From NCBI RefSeq assembly GCF_020782245.1, contig NZ_JAJGNP010000006.1, positions 1 to 64,000 of the forward strand: DNA of 64,000 nucleotides, written 5' to 3'. This DNA comes from Sphingobium soli. Lineage in GTDB: Bacteria; Pseudomonadota; Alphaproteobacteria; Sphingomonadales; Sphingomonadaceae. The stretch's first letter is position 1; each line of letters opens with the position of its first letter. Below the pieces are notes generated by a model that ran no database searches, had not been told where the DNA came from, and saw only the letters and a list, made by a program, of their open reading frames with translations. This document shows positions 28,962 to 37,962 of the stretch, piece by piece. The position numbers and the translations under genes were made by a program.

Positions 28962-31436
28962 TCAGAACGCGACGACCAGCGAACCGCTGATGGCGCGCGG
29001 GGCGCCATAGTTGACGAAGGTGCTCGACGCCGTGGTCAGGCCACCGCTGAACGACCCGATGTAGAATTTATCAAACAGGTTCGACACGTTGAACTGAACA
29101 AAGGACTTTTCCAGGCCCAGATTGGCTAGGTTGTAGCGCAGGTCGAGATCGACGACCGTGTAGCCAGCAACCTTGAACGTGTTGATGTCGTTCAGGTAGC
29201 GCGAACCGGTGCGCTTGATCTGCGCGCCAAGATCGACCGGGCCCAGCGTACCCTGGATACGACCGCCGACCAGATAGGACGGCGCGCCACGTTCGCGATT
29301 GCCCTTGGTCGCGGCGAAGTCGGTCGGACCGGTCTGAACGTCAGAACCGATTTCCGATTCGATCCACGAACCGAATGCGTACACCAGCAGGCCAGGGGTG
29401 GGACGGACCGACACATTGGCGTCGATGCCGTATTTCTTTACGCCACCCAGATTGGTGTCGATCGAGCAATCGCATTCGATGCTGTAGGCCGATGCGATGC
29501 GGTTCTTATACTTGGCATACCAGCCGGTGACGGCCGCCTGCACGATGTTGTTCTGGTAGCGCAGGGCGAGGTCGAAGCTGTCCGACGTTTCCGCAACCGG
29601 CTTCGACGCGGCATTTTCGGCCGGCAGATAGATCGAGTTGTAGAGCGTGTCGGTGCCGGGAACCGAGATGTTCGCGGCATAGCTGCCCGCGATGCTGATT
29701 TCCGGCGTGATCTTGAAGATCGCGCCGACGTTCGGCAGCAGCTTGTCATATTTATAGTTACGCGACTGCGGCGCGGCGAAGGTCGGGTTGGCAGCGGCAT
29801 AGGCCGCCACGTCGCCACCAGCGACGCAGTTGACGTTGCCGTTGGGCGCCGAGGTGAAGCAATATTGGTTCAGTTCGCGCTTGAAGAAGGGCGCACGGAC
29901 GCCAAGGTTGACGGTCAGAAGATCGTCAAAGAAGGTGCCGCGATATTCGCCCGCGACCTGGTTGAGCGTCGCATAGGATTTGCGGTCACGCTTTTGCAGG
30001 ACATTGCCGTCCGCGTCGGTCAGCGGATCATTGACCGGGAAGACGTCGGTCGGTTCGCCGTTGAACAGCACGCGCGCGCCTTCGCCGGTCTGGCGGTGAC
30101 GGGCACGGTCGAAGCTGTACGACAGACGGACGCGGTTGTTTTCGTCAATCTCGTAAGAGAGGTTGGCGATCGCGACATAGCGCTTCGTCTGCGTCTGGCT
30201 GGGGTTGTTGATGAGGACGCGGTCGGATTCCGCCGGATCGATCCGGCCATTGCCGTTGGCGTCAACGCCGAGCGTGCCATCACCGTTCAGATCCCGGCCG
30301 AAATAGGCGCTGCCGTTGAAATAACCGGTCAGTGCGTCCGTGCCCGAATAGAAGGGCGCTTCATAGGCGGACGTCGTGCCGCCGCCGTTCGCCTTTACAT
30401 ATTGATAGGCCGCGTCCGCCGAGAAGATCAGGCGATCGGTCAGGGTCAGGCGGGTGCTGAGACGCGCGTTGCCGGTGTTCGACGGGTTGTAGCGACGTTC
30501 GAACTGCGTGCCGCAGCTGTTGGTCTGATCCGCGATCGCCGGATTGGCTTCGGTGTTGATTTCGCACGGAATGCCGCCCGAAACATTGTAGAAGCGCGCG
30601 CTCTTGTCGCCGCTGAACGCCGCGGCCGAGGCAGGCGAACCACCAAAGTTGTTGCGATTGACGTTATAGTGGCCAGCGAGCGAGATGAAGTCGCCATTCG
30701 CGCCGATATCCTGCCAGATCTTACCGTTATACTGGGCCTTTTCAATCTTGCCATAATCGGCGAAGCTCGCCTTGTTATAGGCGCGCGAGGCGGACACCCA
30801 TGCCTTGGTGCCATGGCCGGTGAAATCGCCGGTCTGGATCATGCCGAACACGCGATGGAAAGGACGGTCGCCCGAGCCGTCGGCGACGATGTTGCCGTAG
30901 CTGACGCTACCCATCCCGCCGAAATCATCCTTAGGCACCATGGTGTTGATGTTGACGGTGCCGCCAACCGCAGCGGCGGTCGGGCTGTCGACGTCGGTCG
31001 CGCCGAGGTTGACGTTGATGCTTTCGACGATTTCCGGGTCAACCTGCTGGTTGGTGTAGATCGCGTAGTTGCCCGAGTCGTTGAGCGGAATACCGTCAAG
31101 GATCTGCGCGATACGATCCGAGCTGAAGCCGCGGATGGTGAAGCTGCCGCCCGACGAACCCCAGGGATCGTTGTTGGTGAAGCTGACGCCCGGCACCAGA
31201 TTGATGATTTCGTTGACCGACTGGCCAGGACGCTGACGTTCGATGATTTCCTGCGTCAGAACGACCTTCGCCTTCGGCGAATCCGGGATTTTCACGCCGC
31301 CGACGCCCTGGTCGACGGTCGCGCCAGTCACGACGATCGTGTCTTCGAAATCCTGCGAACCGGTCGACTGCGCGAGCGCAGCACCAGGAATGGCAACGGC
31401 GAGGACCGCCGCGCTGCCCATGAGAAACTGTTTCAT
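28962..31436 (-). CDS. TonB-dependent outer membrane receptor
   Basis: An 824-residue outer-membrane transporter. The signal peptide is MKQFLMGSAAVLAVAIPGAALA, followed by a TonB-box-like DTIVVTG and a plug domain (GQSVNEIINLVPGVSFTNN, FTIRGFSSDRIAQILDGIPL). A 22-strand-type barrel follows, ending in a terminal Phe (SGSLVVAF). There is no N-terminal signalling (STN) domain, so it is unlikely to activate a FecI/FecR pair directly. The substrate is not evident and no transport genes are adjacent. ATG 31436 has AAGGGTCAA upstream and gives a clean signal peptide. Monocistronic, with its own promoter candidate and terminator. Confidence 0.93.
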   Translation of the reverse strand: MKQFLMGSAAVLAVAIPGAALAQSTGSQDFEDTIVVTGATVDQGVGGVKIPDSPKAKVVLTQEIIERQRPGQSVNEIINLVPGVSFTNNDPWGSSGGSFTIRGFSSDRIAQILDGIPLNDSGNYAIYTNQQVDPEIVESINVNLGATDVDSPTAAAVGGTVNINTMVPKDDFGGMGSVSYGNIVADGSGDRPFHRVFGMIQTGDFTGHGTKAWVSASRAYNKASFADYGKIEKAQYNGKIWQDIGANGDFISLAGHYNVNRNNFGGSPASAAAFSGDKSARFYNVSGGIPCEINTEANPAIADQTNSCGTQFERRYNPSNTGNARLSTRLTLTDRLIFSADAAYQYVKANGGGTTSAYEAPFYSGTDALTGYFNGSAYFGRDLNGDGTLGVDANGNGRIDPAESDRVLINNPSQTQTKRYVAIANLSYEIDENNRVRLSYSFDRARHRQTGEGARVLFNGEPTDVFPVNDPLTDADGNVLQKRDRKSYATLNQVAGEYRGTFFDDLLTVNLGVRAPFFKRELNQYCFTSAPNGNVNCVAGGDVAAYAAANPTFAAPQSRNYKYDKLLPNVGAIFKITPEISIAGSYAANISVPGTDTLYNSIYLPAENAASKPVAETSDSFDLALRYQNNIVQAAVTGWYAKYKNRIASAYSIECDCSIDTNLGGVKKYGIDANVSVRPTPGLLVYAFGSWIESEIGSDVQTGPTDFAATKGNRERGAPSYLVGGRIQGTLGPVDLGAQIKRTGSRYLNDINTFKVAGYTVVDLDLRYNLANLGLEKSFVQFNVSNLFDKFYIGSFSGGLTTASSTFVNYGAPRAISGSLVVAF

Positions 31437-31555
31437 TTGACCCTTGTCCCTTTGCAAGAGTGGCGTCCGCCACGCTTCAAACTGCTTTGCTCTCTCAAGC
31501 TGACGCCGCTCTTTGCGGCTTCTGGCGTCGCCCCTGTGATGCTCCCTTTGCATTT

Positions 31556-31584
31556 TTGTTACAGCGCATCATCGGGATTGTCAC
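31556..31584 (-). promoter_or_regulatory. Candidate promoter of the TonB-dependent receptor
   Basis: On the minus strand, -35 GTGACA (31579-31584) and -10 TAACAA (31556-31561) are 17 bp apart. The predicted leader is long (about 113 nt). The remainder of the 31437-31743 gap shows no gene; I found no convincing Fur box or riboswitch in it. Confidence 0.4.
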
Positions 31585-31743
31585 ATTCCCCCCACCGCCT
31601 GCGCCCATGGCGTCGACGGCAGCGCCCCTATTGTCCTAATATGTTGAAATTGTGTGACATTGGAGGAACTGCAAAGGTTCCTGCGCGTATGATGCAATTT
31701 TGCAACGAAGCGAAATTATTTGTGCGATGGCGAAGAAAAATGC

Positions 31744-31773
31744 AAAAAGCCGGCAATCGCTTGCCGGCTTTTT
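31744..31773 (-). terminator. Terminator of clpX
   Basis: A 13-bp perfect stem AAAAAGCCGGCAA/TTGCCGGCTTTTT (31744-31756, 31761-31773) with a 4-nt loop (tcgc), 33 bp past the clpX stop. It is symmetric enough to act in both directions. Confidence 0.9.
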
Positions 31774-31806
31774 CCTGAATTTTGGAACGGATGACGCCGA
31801 TAGGGA

Positions 31807-33075
31807 TCAGGCTGCGTCGTCGGCGCGCTTCTTGGTTTCGCTGAAGACGCGAATCGGCTCCTTCGTGCCGGCCACGACATCCTTGTCCACAACCACTTCG
31901 CCTACGCCCTCCATCGAGGGCAGATCGAACATCGTGTCGAGCAGAATCCCTTCGAGGATCGAGCGGAGACCGCGTGCGCCCGTTTTGCGCTCGATCGCCT
32001 TCTTCGCAATCGCGGTCAAAGCGTCGTCGGTGAAGCTCAATTCGACATTCTCCATGTCGAACAGCTTGGCATATTGCTTCACCAGAGCGTTCTTGGGTTC
32101 GACCAGGATCTTCACGAGCGCGGACACATCCAGATCTTCCAGCGTCGCGATGACGGGCAAGCGGCCGACAAATTCGGGGATCAGGCCGAATTTGAGCAGA
32201 TCCTCAGGCTCGCTTTGACGCAGCAATTCGCCGGTCTTGCGCTCCTCGGGCGCGGCGACATGGGCGCCGAAACCAATCGACTTGGCTTCCAGACGATCGC
32301 CGATGATCTTTTCAAGGCCAGCGAAAGCGCCGCCGCAGATAAACAGGATGTTGGTCGTATCGACCTGGAGAAACTCCTGCTGCGGATGCTTGCGGCCACC
32401 CTGGGGCGGCACACTGGCAGTAGTGCCCTCCATCAGCTTGAGCAGTGCCTGCTGCACACCTTCGCCAGACACGTCGCGCGTGATCGACGGATTCTCGGCC
32501 TTGCGGCTGATCTTGTCGATTTCGTCGATATAGACGATGCCGCGCTGCGCCTTTTCGACATTATAGTCGGACGCCTGAAGCAGCTTGAGAATGATATTCT
32601 CCACATCCTCGCCGACATAGCCCGCTTCGGTCAGGGTCGTCGCGTCCGCCATGGTGAAGGGCACGTCGAACGTCTTGGCGAGCGTCTGGGCCAGCAGCGT
32701 CTTGCCGCAGCCGGTCGGCCCGACGAGCAGGATGTTGGACTTGGCGAGTTCCACCTCGCCCGGCTTGGAGCCGTGGTTGAGGCGCTTGTAATGGTTATGG
32801 ACCGCGACCGAGAGGACGCGCTTGGCGCGGCTCTGGCCGATCACATAATCGTCGAGCACATCGCAGATTTCCTGCGGGGTCGGCACGCCGCCATCCTTCT
32901 TGCCGACGAGACCGCCCTTGGTCTCTTCGCGGATGATGTCGTTGCACAGTTCCACGCATTCGTCGCAGATGAAGACGGTCGGCCCTGCGATCAGCTTGCG
33001 CACCTCATGCTGCGACTTGCCGCAGAAGGAGCAGTAAAGCGTGCTTTTCGAGTCCGAACCGGTAAGCTTAGTCAT
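31807..33075 (-). CDS. clpX: ATP-dependent Clp protease ATP-binding subunit ClpX
   Basis: AAA+ unfoldase that feeds substrates to ClpP. In alphaproteobacteria it is central to cell-cycle proteolysis. The N-terminal zinc domain has four Cys (YCSFCGKSQ and [10 protein letters not shown]). Walker A is [10 protein letters not shown], the pore loop GYVGEDVEN and the Walker B region [10 protein letters not shown]. The ClpP-docking loop is at KSIGFGAHV, and the sensor region RFVGRLPV is recognisable as EFVGRLPV. 422 residues is standard. It follows clpP on the same strand after 141 bp with its own promoter candidate. Confidence 0.98.
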   Translation of the reverse strand: MTKLTGSDSKSTLYCSFCGKSQHEVRKLIAGPTVFICDECVELCNDIIREETKGGLVGKKDGGVPTPQEICDVLDDYVIGQSRAKRVLSVAVHNHYKRLNHGSKPGEVELAKSNILLVGPTGCGKTLLAQTLAKTFDVPFTMADATTLTEAGYVGEDVENIILKLLQASDYNVEKAQRGIVYIDEIDKISRKAENPSITRDVSGEGVQQALLKLMEGTTASVPPQGGRKHPQQEFLQVDTTNILFICGGAFAGLEKIIGDRLEAKSIGFGAHVAAPEERKTGELLRQSEPEDLLKFGLIPEFVGRLPVIATLEDLDVSALVKILVEPKNALVKQYAKLFDMENVELSFTDDALTAIAKKAIERKTGARGLRSILEGILLDTMFDLPSMEGVGEVVVDKDVVAGTKEPIRVFSETKKRADDAA

Positions 33076-33151
33076 TCGCCATTCTCTCTATCCCCCCCGG
33101 AAGTTAATCACCAGATCCGCGCCGGCGGGAGATTTTTCTGGTCCAAAGGCC

Positions 33152-33181
33152 ATTCTAGCCCGCAGCGCGTCCGTTCCACAA
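33152..33181 (-). promoter_or_regulatory. Candidate sigma70-like promoter of clpX
   Basis: TTGTGG (33176-33181) and TAGAAT (33152-33157) on the minus strand, 18 bp apart, in the clpP-clpX gap. It would allow clpX expression independent of clpP. Confidence 0.4.
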
Positions 33182-33216
33182 GGGGAGAAAGTGACGCGCT
33201 GCGGTAAAGATAGTCT

Positions 33217-33852
33217 TTAGGCCTCGTTGGGGTCCGCCATTTGCGGGCGGCGGTCGAACACTTCGTCGACCAGGCCAAACGCCTTGGCTTCGTCCGCTTC
33301 AAGGAAGGTGTCGCGGTCCATTGCCCGCTCCACGGCCTCCAGCGTCTGGCCGGTATATTGGACATACAGGTCATTGAGGCGGCGACGGATACGCAGGATT
33401 TCCTTGGCCTGAATCTCGATGTCCGAGGCCATGCCCTGCGCGCCGCCCGAAGGCTGGTGCACCATGATGCGCGCATTGGACAGCGCGATGCGCTTGCCCG
33501 GCTCGCCAGCGGCGAGCAGGAAGCTGCCCATGGACGCGGCCTGACCGATGCAGACAGTGCCGACCTGCGGCCGGATATATTTCATCGTGTCATGGATCGC
33601 CATGCCGGACGTCACCACGCCGCCGGGCGAATTGATGTACATCCAGATATCCTTCTTCGGATTTTCCGATTCCAGGAACAGGAGCTGGGCGACGATCAGC
33701 GAGGCCATATGATCTTCGACCTGGCCGGTCACGAAGATGATCCGTTCCCGCAGCAGCCGCGAAAAAATGTCGAAGCTGCGTTCGCCGCGGTTCGACTGTT
33801 CGATGACGATGGGGACCAGCGCGGCCATGGGGTCGGACATGATATCGGTCAT
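33217..33852 (-). CDS. clpP: ATP-dependent Clp protease proteolytic subunit ClpP
   Basis: Serine protease of the ClpXP/ClpAP complex. Catalytic Ser lies in [14 protein letters not shown] and His in [12 protein letters not shown]; the Asp is in the [10 protein letters not shown] region. The substrate-channel motif [14 protein letters not shown] is present. 211 residues from ATG 33852, which follows a purine-rich stretch GGAAAAGAG; ATG 33840 is an alternative. It is transcribed ahead of clpX, as in most bacteria. Confidence 0.98.
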   Translation of the reverse strand: MTDIMSDPMAALVPIVIEQSNRGERSFDIFSRLLRERIIFVTGQVEDHMASLIVAQLLFLESENPKKDIWMYINSPGGVVTSGMAIHDTMKYIRPQVGTVCIGQAASMGSFLLAAGEPGKRIALSNARIMVHQPSGGAQGMASDIEIQAKEILRIRRRLNDLYVQYTGQTLEAVERAMDRDTFLEADEAKAFGLVDEVFDRRPQMADPNEA

Positions 33853-33890
33853 TTTTCTCTTTTCCGGGTAGTTGCTTTTGCCCACGCCCT

Positions 33891-33919
33891 ACATCGGCAC
33901 AAAAAGCCACGGGTTCAAG
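33891..33919 (-). promoter_or_regulatory. Candidate RpoH (heat-shock) promoter of clpP
   Basis: On the minus strand CTTG (33916-33919, within CCCCTTGAAC) is followed after 18 bp by CCGATGT (33891-33897). The alphaproteobacterial RpoH consensus, from memory, is CTTG-N17/18-CYTATnT, so the -10 has one clear mismatch. The leader would be about 32 nt. Confidence 0.45.
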
Positions 33920-33978
33920 GGGGAACCAACCATCCCGCAATCTATTGATCGGCCAGCATCCAACCGAAGGAAATACCC

Positions 33979-34587
33979 GTGTCCGATCAGTCCCCGCCCT
34001 TTGCCACCATCGCCGGCGGTCGTTGGCCCTACTCCTCACGGTGGAAGGCGCTGCTGGCGCGCGGGGTAATCGGCGTGCTGCTGGGCATCGTGGCGATGCT
34101 GTATCCCTTCACCGCGCTGGTGGCCTTCACGATGGTGTTTGCCGTCTATGCCTTTGTCGACGGGGTGTTTTCGTTCATCGCCGCGGTTCGGCGCGCTGGC
34201 GAAGGCGCGCACTGGATCGCGATGCTGGTGCGCGGTCTTCTGGGCATAGCGCTGGGCGTGCTGTTCGTGATGATGCCGCTGGCGGCGACGGTCAGCTATG
34301 CGATGCTGACGCTGTTCTTCGTGGCGGGCTGGGCAATATTGGCTGGAATGCTGGAAATCGCCGCCGCCATCCGGTTGCGCGACGAGATCGAGGGCGAATG
34401 GCTGCTGGCCGTCAACGGCCTGCTCACGCTAGCGCTGGGGATCGGCATCATCATCCTGTTCACGCTCAATCCGGTGGTCAGCATCCTGTCGCTGGGATGG
34501 GCGATCGGCGCCTATGCGCTATTGTCCGGGCTATTGCTGATCGTCCTGGCCTTCCGCCTGCGCCGGAAGGCTCAGGGACGGGCGTAA
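33979..34587 (+). CDS. HdeD-like membrane protein (DUF308)
   Basis: A 202-residue inner-membrane protein with about six transmembrane helices arranged as three similar pairs (for example ARGVIGVLLGIVAMLYPFTA and VRGLLGIALGVLFVMMPLAA). That repeat pattern is characteristic of the HdeD/DUF308 family, linked to acid resistance in E. coli; its role here is unknown. Start GTG 33979 has GAAGGAAA about 7 nt upstream. Its 3' end overlaps the convergent glycosyltransferase gene by 16 nt. Confidence 0.9.
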   Translation: MSDQSPPFATIAGGRWPYSSRWKALLARGVIGVLLGIVAMLYPFTALVAFTMVFAVYAFVDGVFSFIAAVRRAGEGAHWIAMLVRGLLGIALGVLFVMMPLAATVSYAMLTLFFVAGWAILAGMLEIAAAIRLRDEIEGEWLLAVNGLLTLALGIGIIILFTLNPVVSILSLGWAIGAYALLSGLLLIVLAFRLRRKAQGRA

Positions 34588-35546
34588 TCCGACGGCGCGC
34601 GGAAGGCGAGATAGGCAAGCCGGCGCACTTCCCGCCGGCCGCGCACGACCGTATCGAGAATGAGCCCGCACATGGCGGACAGGGTGGCGAGGATCATGAG
34701 GCCCGTCACGAGGATCGCGGTCGGAAAGCGCGGCACCAGGCCGGTTTCAAGATAGGTGACGATGAGCGGCGCAGCGAGACCGAGCGCAAGAACGGCCAGC
34801 AGCGCCGCGATGATCCCGAAAAACAGCACGGGCCGTTCGATCCGGTATAGCGTGATGATCGTGCGCAGGATGCGAAAGCCGTCGCGATAGGTGCTGAGCT
34901 TGCTGACCGATCCTTCGGGCCGCGCGCCATAGGCGGTGACGACTTCGGCGACGGGCATGGCCAGTTCCAGCGCATGGACCGACATTTCCGTTTCAATCTC
35001 GAAACCGGCGGAGAGGACGGGAAAACTTTTCACAAAGCGGCGGGAAAAAACGCGATAGCCGGACAGAATGTCGGTGAAGCTGCGTCCGAAAAGTTGCTTA
35101 AGCAAGGTGGTGAGCGCCCAGTTGCCGAAGCGGTGGCCGCGGCGATAGGCCGCCTCCACCTCGTCCCGGCGGCTGCCCACGACCATGTCGAGATTATCCT
35201 CCAGCATGGCCGCGACCATGCGGGGCGCGGCGGCGGCTTCATAGGTCGCATCGCCATCGGCCATGACGTAGATATCGGCGTCGACGTCCGCGAACATGCG
35301 ACGCACGACATGGCCCTTGCCCTGCTGGCTGACGCGGCGCACAATGGCCCCTGCCCCGGCCGCCAGCTCACGGCTGCCGTCGCTGCTGTTATTGTCGAAC
35401 ACATAAATGTCGGCATGCGGCAAGGCTCGGCGGAAATCCTCCACCGTCTGCACGATGGCGCCGGCTTCATTATAGCAGGGCAGAAGGACGGCGATGCGCG
35501 GGGTGGCCGCGCCGGTTTCGCTGTTCACTGCGGGAAATTCCTTCAT
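34572..35546 (-). CDS. Family 2 glycosyltransferase with C-terminal membrane helices
   Basis: A GT-A fold transferase (VLLPCYNEAGAIVQTVEDF, FDNNSSDGSRELA, metal-binding-type MADGDATYEAA) followed by two hydrophobic segments near the C-terminus (VLFFGIIAALLAVLALGLAAPLI and AILVTGLMILATLSAMCGLI). This layout is that of dolichol/polyprenyl-phosphate sugar synthases (DPM1/GtrB), which load sugars on undecaprenyl phosphate. The start is uncertain: ATG 35546 (GAAGG just upstream) or 35615 (24 residues longer). No flippase or acceptor gene is adjacent. Confidence 0.88.
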   Translation of the reverse strand: MKEFPAVNSETGAATPRIAVLLPCYNEAGAIVQTVEDFRRALPHADIYVFDNNSSDGSRELAAGAGAIVRRVSQQGKGHVVRRMFADVDADIYVMADGDATYEAAAAPRMVAAMLEDNLDMVVGSRRDEVEAAYRRGHRFGNWALTTLLKQLFGRSFTDILSGYRVFSRRFVKSFPVLSAGFEIETEMSVHALELAMPVAEVVTAYGARPEGSVSKLSTYRDGFRILRTIITLYRIERPVLFFGIIAALLAVLALGLAAPLIVTYLETGLVPRFPTAILVTGLMILATLSAMCGLILDTVVRGRREVRRLAYLAFRAPSDYARP

Positions 35547-35629
35547 CGCCTTCTCATGCCCTGCCTTATGCGTGCGACAGCCATGGCGCATCATGATTAA
35601 GATTTCATCTGCCATGCCGGTCCCGAAAT

Positions 35630-35656
35630 GAAAAGCGCCCGCGCTTCCGTAGAGGA
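35630..35656 (-). terminator. Hairpin terminator of tig
   Basis: A cgcttcc-gtaga-ggaagcg hairpin, extended by gcgccc/gggcgc with a bulge, and an AAAA flank on the left that becomes U-rich in the minus-strand transcript. It lies about 35 bp after the tig stop. Confidence 0.65.
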
Positions 35657-35689
35657 AGCGGGGCGCCTGTTCATGTGTGGCCGTAAGGC

Positions 35690-37297
35690 TTATTCAGCCT
35701 TGGCAGCAGCCTTCTTGGGAGCAGCCTTCTTCTTGGGCTTTTCCTCGGTCGTGGCATCGGCCTCTACGGCATCGTCCTTCTTGGCCGCAGCTTTCTTGGC
35801 GGCCGGCTTCTTGGCAGGCGCTTCTTCGGCGGCCGGCGCAGCGTCTTCATCAGCCTTGGCGGGTTCGGCGGCCTTTTTCTTGGGGGCGGCCTTCTTCGCT
35901 TTGGGCTTGTCGTCATGATCATGGTCATGGCCGCAGTCGGGGCCATGGACATGCGGCTTGATGTCGCCATCTTCCGCCTCGATTGCCGCTTCCAGTTCCT
36001 CACGGGTCACGGCGCGATCAGTGATTTCCGCCTTTTCGAACAGAAAGTCGACGACCTTGTCCTCATAGAGCGGCGCGCGCAGCTGAGCGGCGGCCATCGG
36101 GTCCTGACGGACATATTGCACGAAGCGCTCGCGATCCTGCGGGCCGTACTGCTGCGCAGCCTGCATGATGAGGCGATTCATTTCCTGGTCCGACACGGTC
36201 ACGCCATTAGCCTGGCCAATTTCCGAGAGCAGGAGGCCCAAGCGGACGCGACGCACGGCGATGGCGCGATAATCCTCCTTTTCGGCTTCCATTTCCTTGA
36301 GCGCGGCTTCGGGATCTTCCTCGTGGCTCGCTTCATGCTCGAGCTGCTGCCAGATCTGGTTGAATTCGGCCTCCACCATGCTGGGCGGGACGTCGAAATC
36401 ATGATTGGCGGCCAGCTGGTCCAGCAGCTTGCGCTTCATGTGGGTGCGGGTGAGGCCGTTATGCTCCTGCTCGATCTGGCCCTTGAGCAGTTCGTTGAGC
36501 TTGTCGAGGCTTTCCAAGCCCAGCGACTTGGCGAAATCCTCGTCGACCTTGGGCTTGTCGCCGTTCAGCACCGCCTTCACCGTGACATCGAAGGTCGCAG
36601 CCTTGCCGGCCAGATGTTCAGCGCCATAATCTTCGGGGAAAGTGACGTCGATCGTCTTTTCTTCACCCTTCTTGACGCCGGTCAGCTGCTCTTCGAAGCC
36701 CGGAATGAACTGGCCCGAACCGATCTTCAAGCGGATATCCTCGGCGCTGCCGCCTTCGAACGCTTCGCCATCGACCTTGCCGACGAAATCGATCACCAGC
36801 GTGTCGCCTTCGGCCGCGGCATGATCATCGGCATGGTCTTCCAGCGCGCCCTGCTGGCCGGCGATACGGGCGGCGGCTTCGGCGACCTTGTCGTCGGCGA
36901 CTTCGACGGTCAGCCGCTCAAGCTTGAGCCCTTCGATGCTGGGCGCCGTGATTTCGGGCAGCACTTCCAGCTCGACCTTGACCTCAGCGTCCTTGCCGAA
37001 TTCGAACCCTTCGTCCAGTTCGACCGAGGGCTGCATCGCGGGACGCAGCTTCTGGTCGGCGATCAGCTTCTGGATGCTGTCCTGGATGCTGTTGTTGAGT
37101 GCATCGCGCTGAAGCGATTCACCGTGCATCTTCTTGACAAGGTTGGCCGGCACCTTGCCGGGGCGGAAGCCGGGCATCCGCACCTGCGGCGCGATCGCCT
37201 TTACTTCCTTGTCAACGCGAGCGTCGATATCCTTCGATGTGATGGTCACGGTGTAGGCGCGCTTCAGGCCCTCGTTCAACGTCTCGACAGTCTGCAT
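35690..37297 (-). CDS. tig: Trigger factor with His-rich and Lys/Ala-rich tail
   Basis: Ribosome-associated chaperone and peptidyl-prolyl isomerase. The N-terminal ribosome-binding domain contains the loop MPGFRPGKVPANLV. A FKBP-type domain (about 150-245) follows, then the helical C-terminal arms to about residue 440. Beyond that it carries an extension of about 90 residues: HVHGPDCGHDHDHDD, then Lys/Ala/Glu/Pro-rich low-complexity sequence of the PKKKAAEPAKADEDAAP type. The total of 535 residues compares with about 432 in E. coli. ATG 37297 follows GAGAGAAGAG; the TTG at 37309 is less likely. It lies 67 bp after tRNA-Leu(UAG) on the same strand and may share its transcript. Confidence 0.96.
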   Translation of the reverse strand: MQTVETLNEGLKRAYTVTITSKDIDARVDKEVKAIAPQVRMPGFRPGKVPANLVKKMHGESLQRDALNNSIQDSIQKLIADQKLRPAMQPSVELDEGFEFGKDAEVKVELEVLPEITAPSIEGLKLERLTVEVADDKVAEAAARIAGQQGALEDHADDHAAAEGDTLVIDFVGKVDGEAFEGGSAEDIRLKIGSGQFIPGFEEQLTGVKKGEEKTIDVTFPEDYGAEHLAGKAATFDVTVKAVLNGDKPKVDEDFAKSLGLESLDKLNELLKGQIEQEHNGLTRTHMKRKLLDQLAANHDFDVPPSMVEAEFNQIWQQLEHEASHEEDPEAALKEMEAEKEDYRAIAVRRVRLGLLLSEIGQANGVTVSDQEMNRLIMQAAQQYGPQDRERFVQYVRQDPMAAAQLRAPLYEDKVVDFLFEKAEITDRAVTREELEAAIEAEDGDIKPHVHGPDCGHDHDHDDKPKAKKAAPKKKAAEPAKADEDAAPAAEEAPAKKPAAKKAAAKKDDAVEADATTEEKPKKKAAPKKAAAKAE

Positions 37298-37364
37298 CTC
37301 TTCTCTCAAACGCTTTCTTCAGCTGAATTTCGGTGGCGCCTGCGATGGCCTGGACCTGGCGCAC

Positions 37365-37449
37365 TGGTGCGGGCGAAGGGACTCGAACCCCCACATCTTG
37401 CGATACCAGAACCTAAATCTGGCGCGTCTACCAGTTTCGCCACGCCCGC
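37365..37449 (-). tRNA. tRNA-Leu (anticodon UAG)
   Basis: 85-nt class II tRNA, acceptor GCGGGCG, long variable arm and encoded CCA. The anticodon arm CCAGA-TTTAGGT-TCTGG gives UAG (reads CUN). It precedes tig in the same direction. Confidence 0.96.
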
Positions 37450-37468
37450 ATCGGTCGCCGGTCGGCGC

Positions 37469-37497
37469 GGCATAGAGAAAAGCGCGGTCAGTGGCAA
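37469..37497 (-). promoter_or_regulatory. Sigma70-like promoter of tRNA-Leu(UAG)
   Basis: On the minus strand TTGCCA (37492-37497) and TATGCC (37469-37474) are 17 bp apart. The predicted start is about 12 nt before the tRNA 5' end. No terminator was seen between the tRNA and tig. Confidence 0.5.
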
Positions 37498-37577
37498 GGG
37501 ATAGTGGATCAGCCGGCGGAACTGGCTGAACGCGCCATGCGTAACTGTCATGACAAACCCCCGTCAAGGAGAGGCCC

Positions 37578-37775
37578 ATGGCCACCCAGCCCGACCCAAA
37601 CCCCGCCGCCGTTCCGCCGCCCGACCGCATTCAACCGCAATCACCCGACGAAATGCCCGTGCCCGAACGGCCTGCCGAAACGCCGATGACCGAGCCGGAC
37701 GAAATCACGCCTGTATCCCCCGATTATGACCAGCCCGATCGGGCACCGACCGAGCTGCCACCGCCGCCGGATTGA
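37578..37775 (+). CDS. Small proline-rich acidic protein
   Basis: 65 residues, about a third Pro and many Asp/Glu, no Cys, no membrane segment or signal peptide (MATQPDPNPAAVPPPDRI...TELPPPPD). It is presumably disordered. A clear AAGGAGAGG lies about 4 nt before the ATG, which supports it being translated. Function unknown. The next 187 bp up to the sigma factor are non-coding and relatively AT-rich. Confidence 0.6.
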   Translation: MATQPDPNPAAVPPPDRIQPQSPDEMPVPERPAETPMTEPDEITPVSPDYDQPDRAPTELPPPPD

Positions 37776-37962
37776 TGCGCGGCGCATCAACTGTGCGCCA
37801 TATGCCACAGCAGGATAATAAATTTACTCGGATTTGGAACTTTTGGGTCGATCGTTAAAAATAGGCTTCCGTTCGGGTGGACAGGCCCCTGCATCCATGA
37901 TTGAACTATGACAGATAAAAGAAATCGGGAGAGGCGCGGCTGACAACGATCAGGGGGTCCAT

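Noticed and set aside
29865..31778. 637-residue plus-strand open frame opposite the TonB-dependent receptor
   Set aside because: It is antisense to a protein with clear signal peptide, plug and terminal Phe; composition is typical of a GC-rich shadow frame (many Arg, Ala, Val and no recognisable motifs).
37836..37856. GGAAC...CGTT motif before the sigma factor gene as a general-stress (EcfG-type) promoter
   Set aside because: The spacer is 12 bp; the known consensus needs about 16-18 bp.
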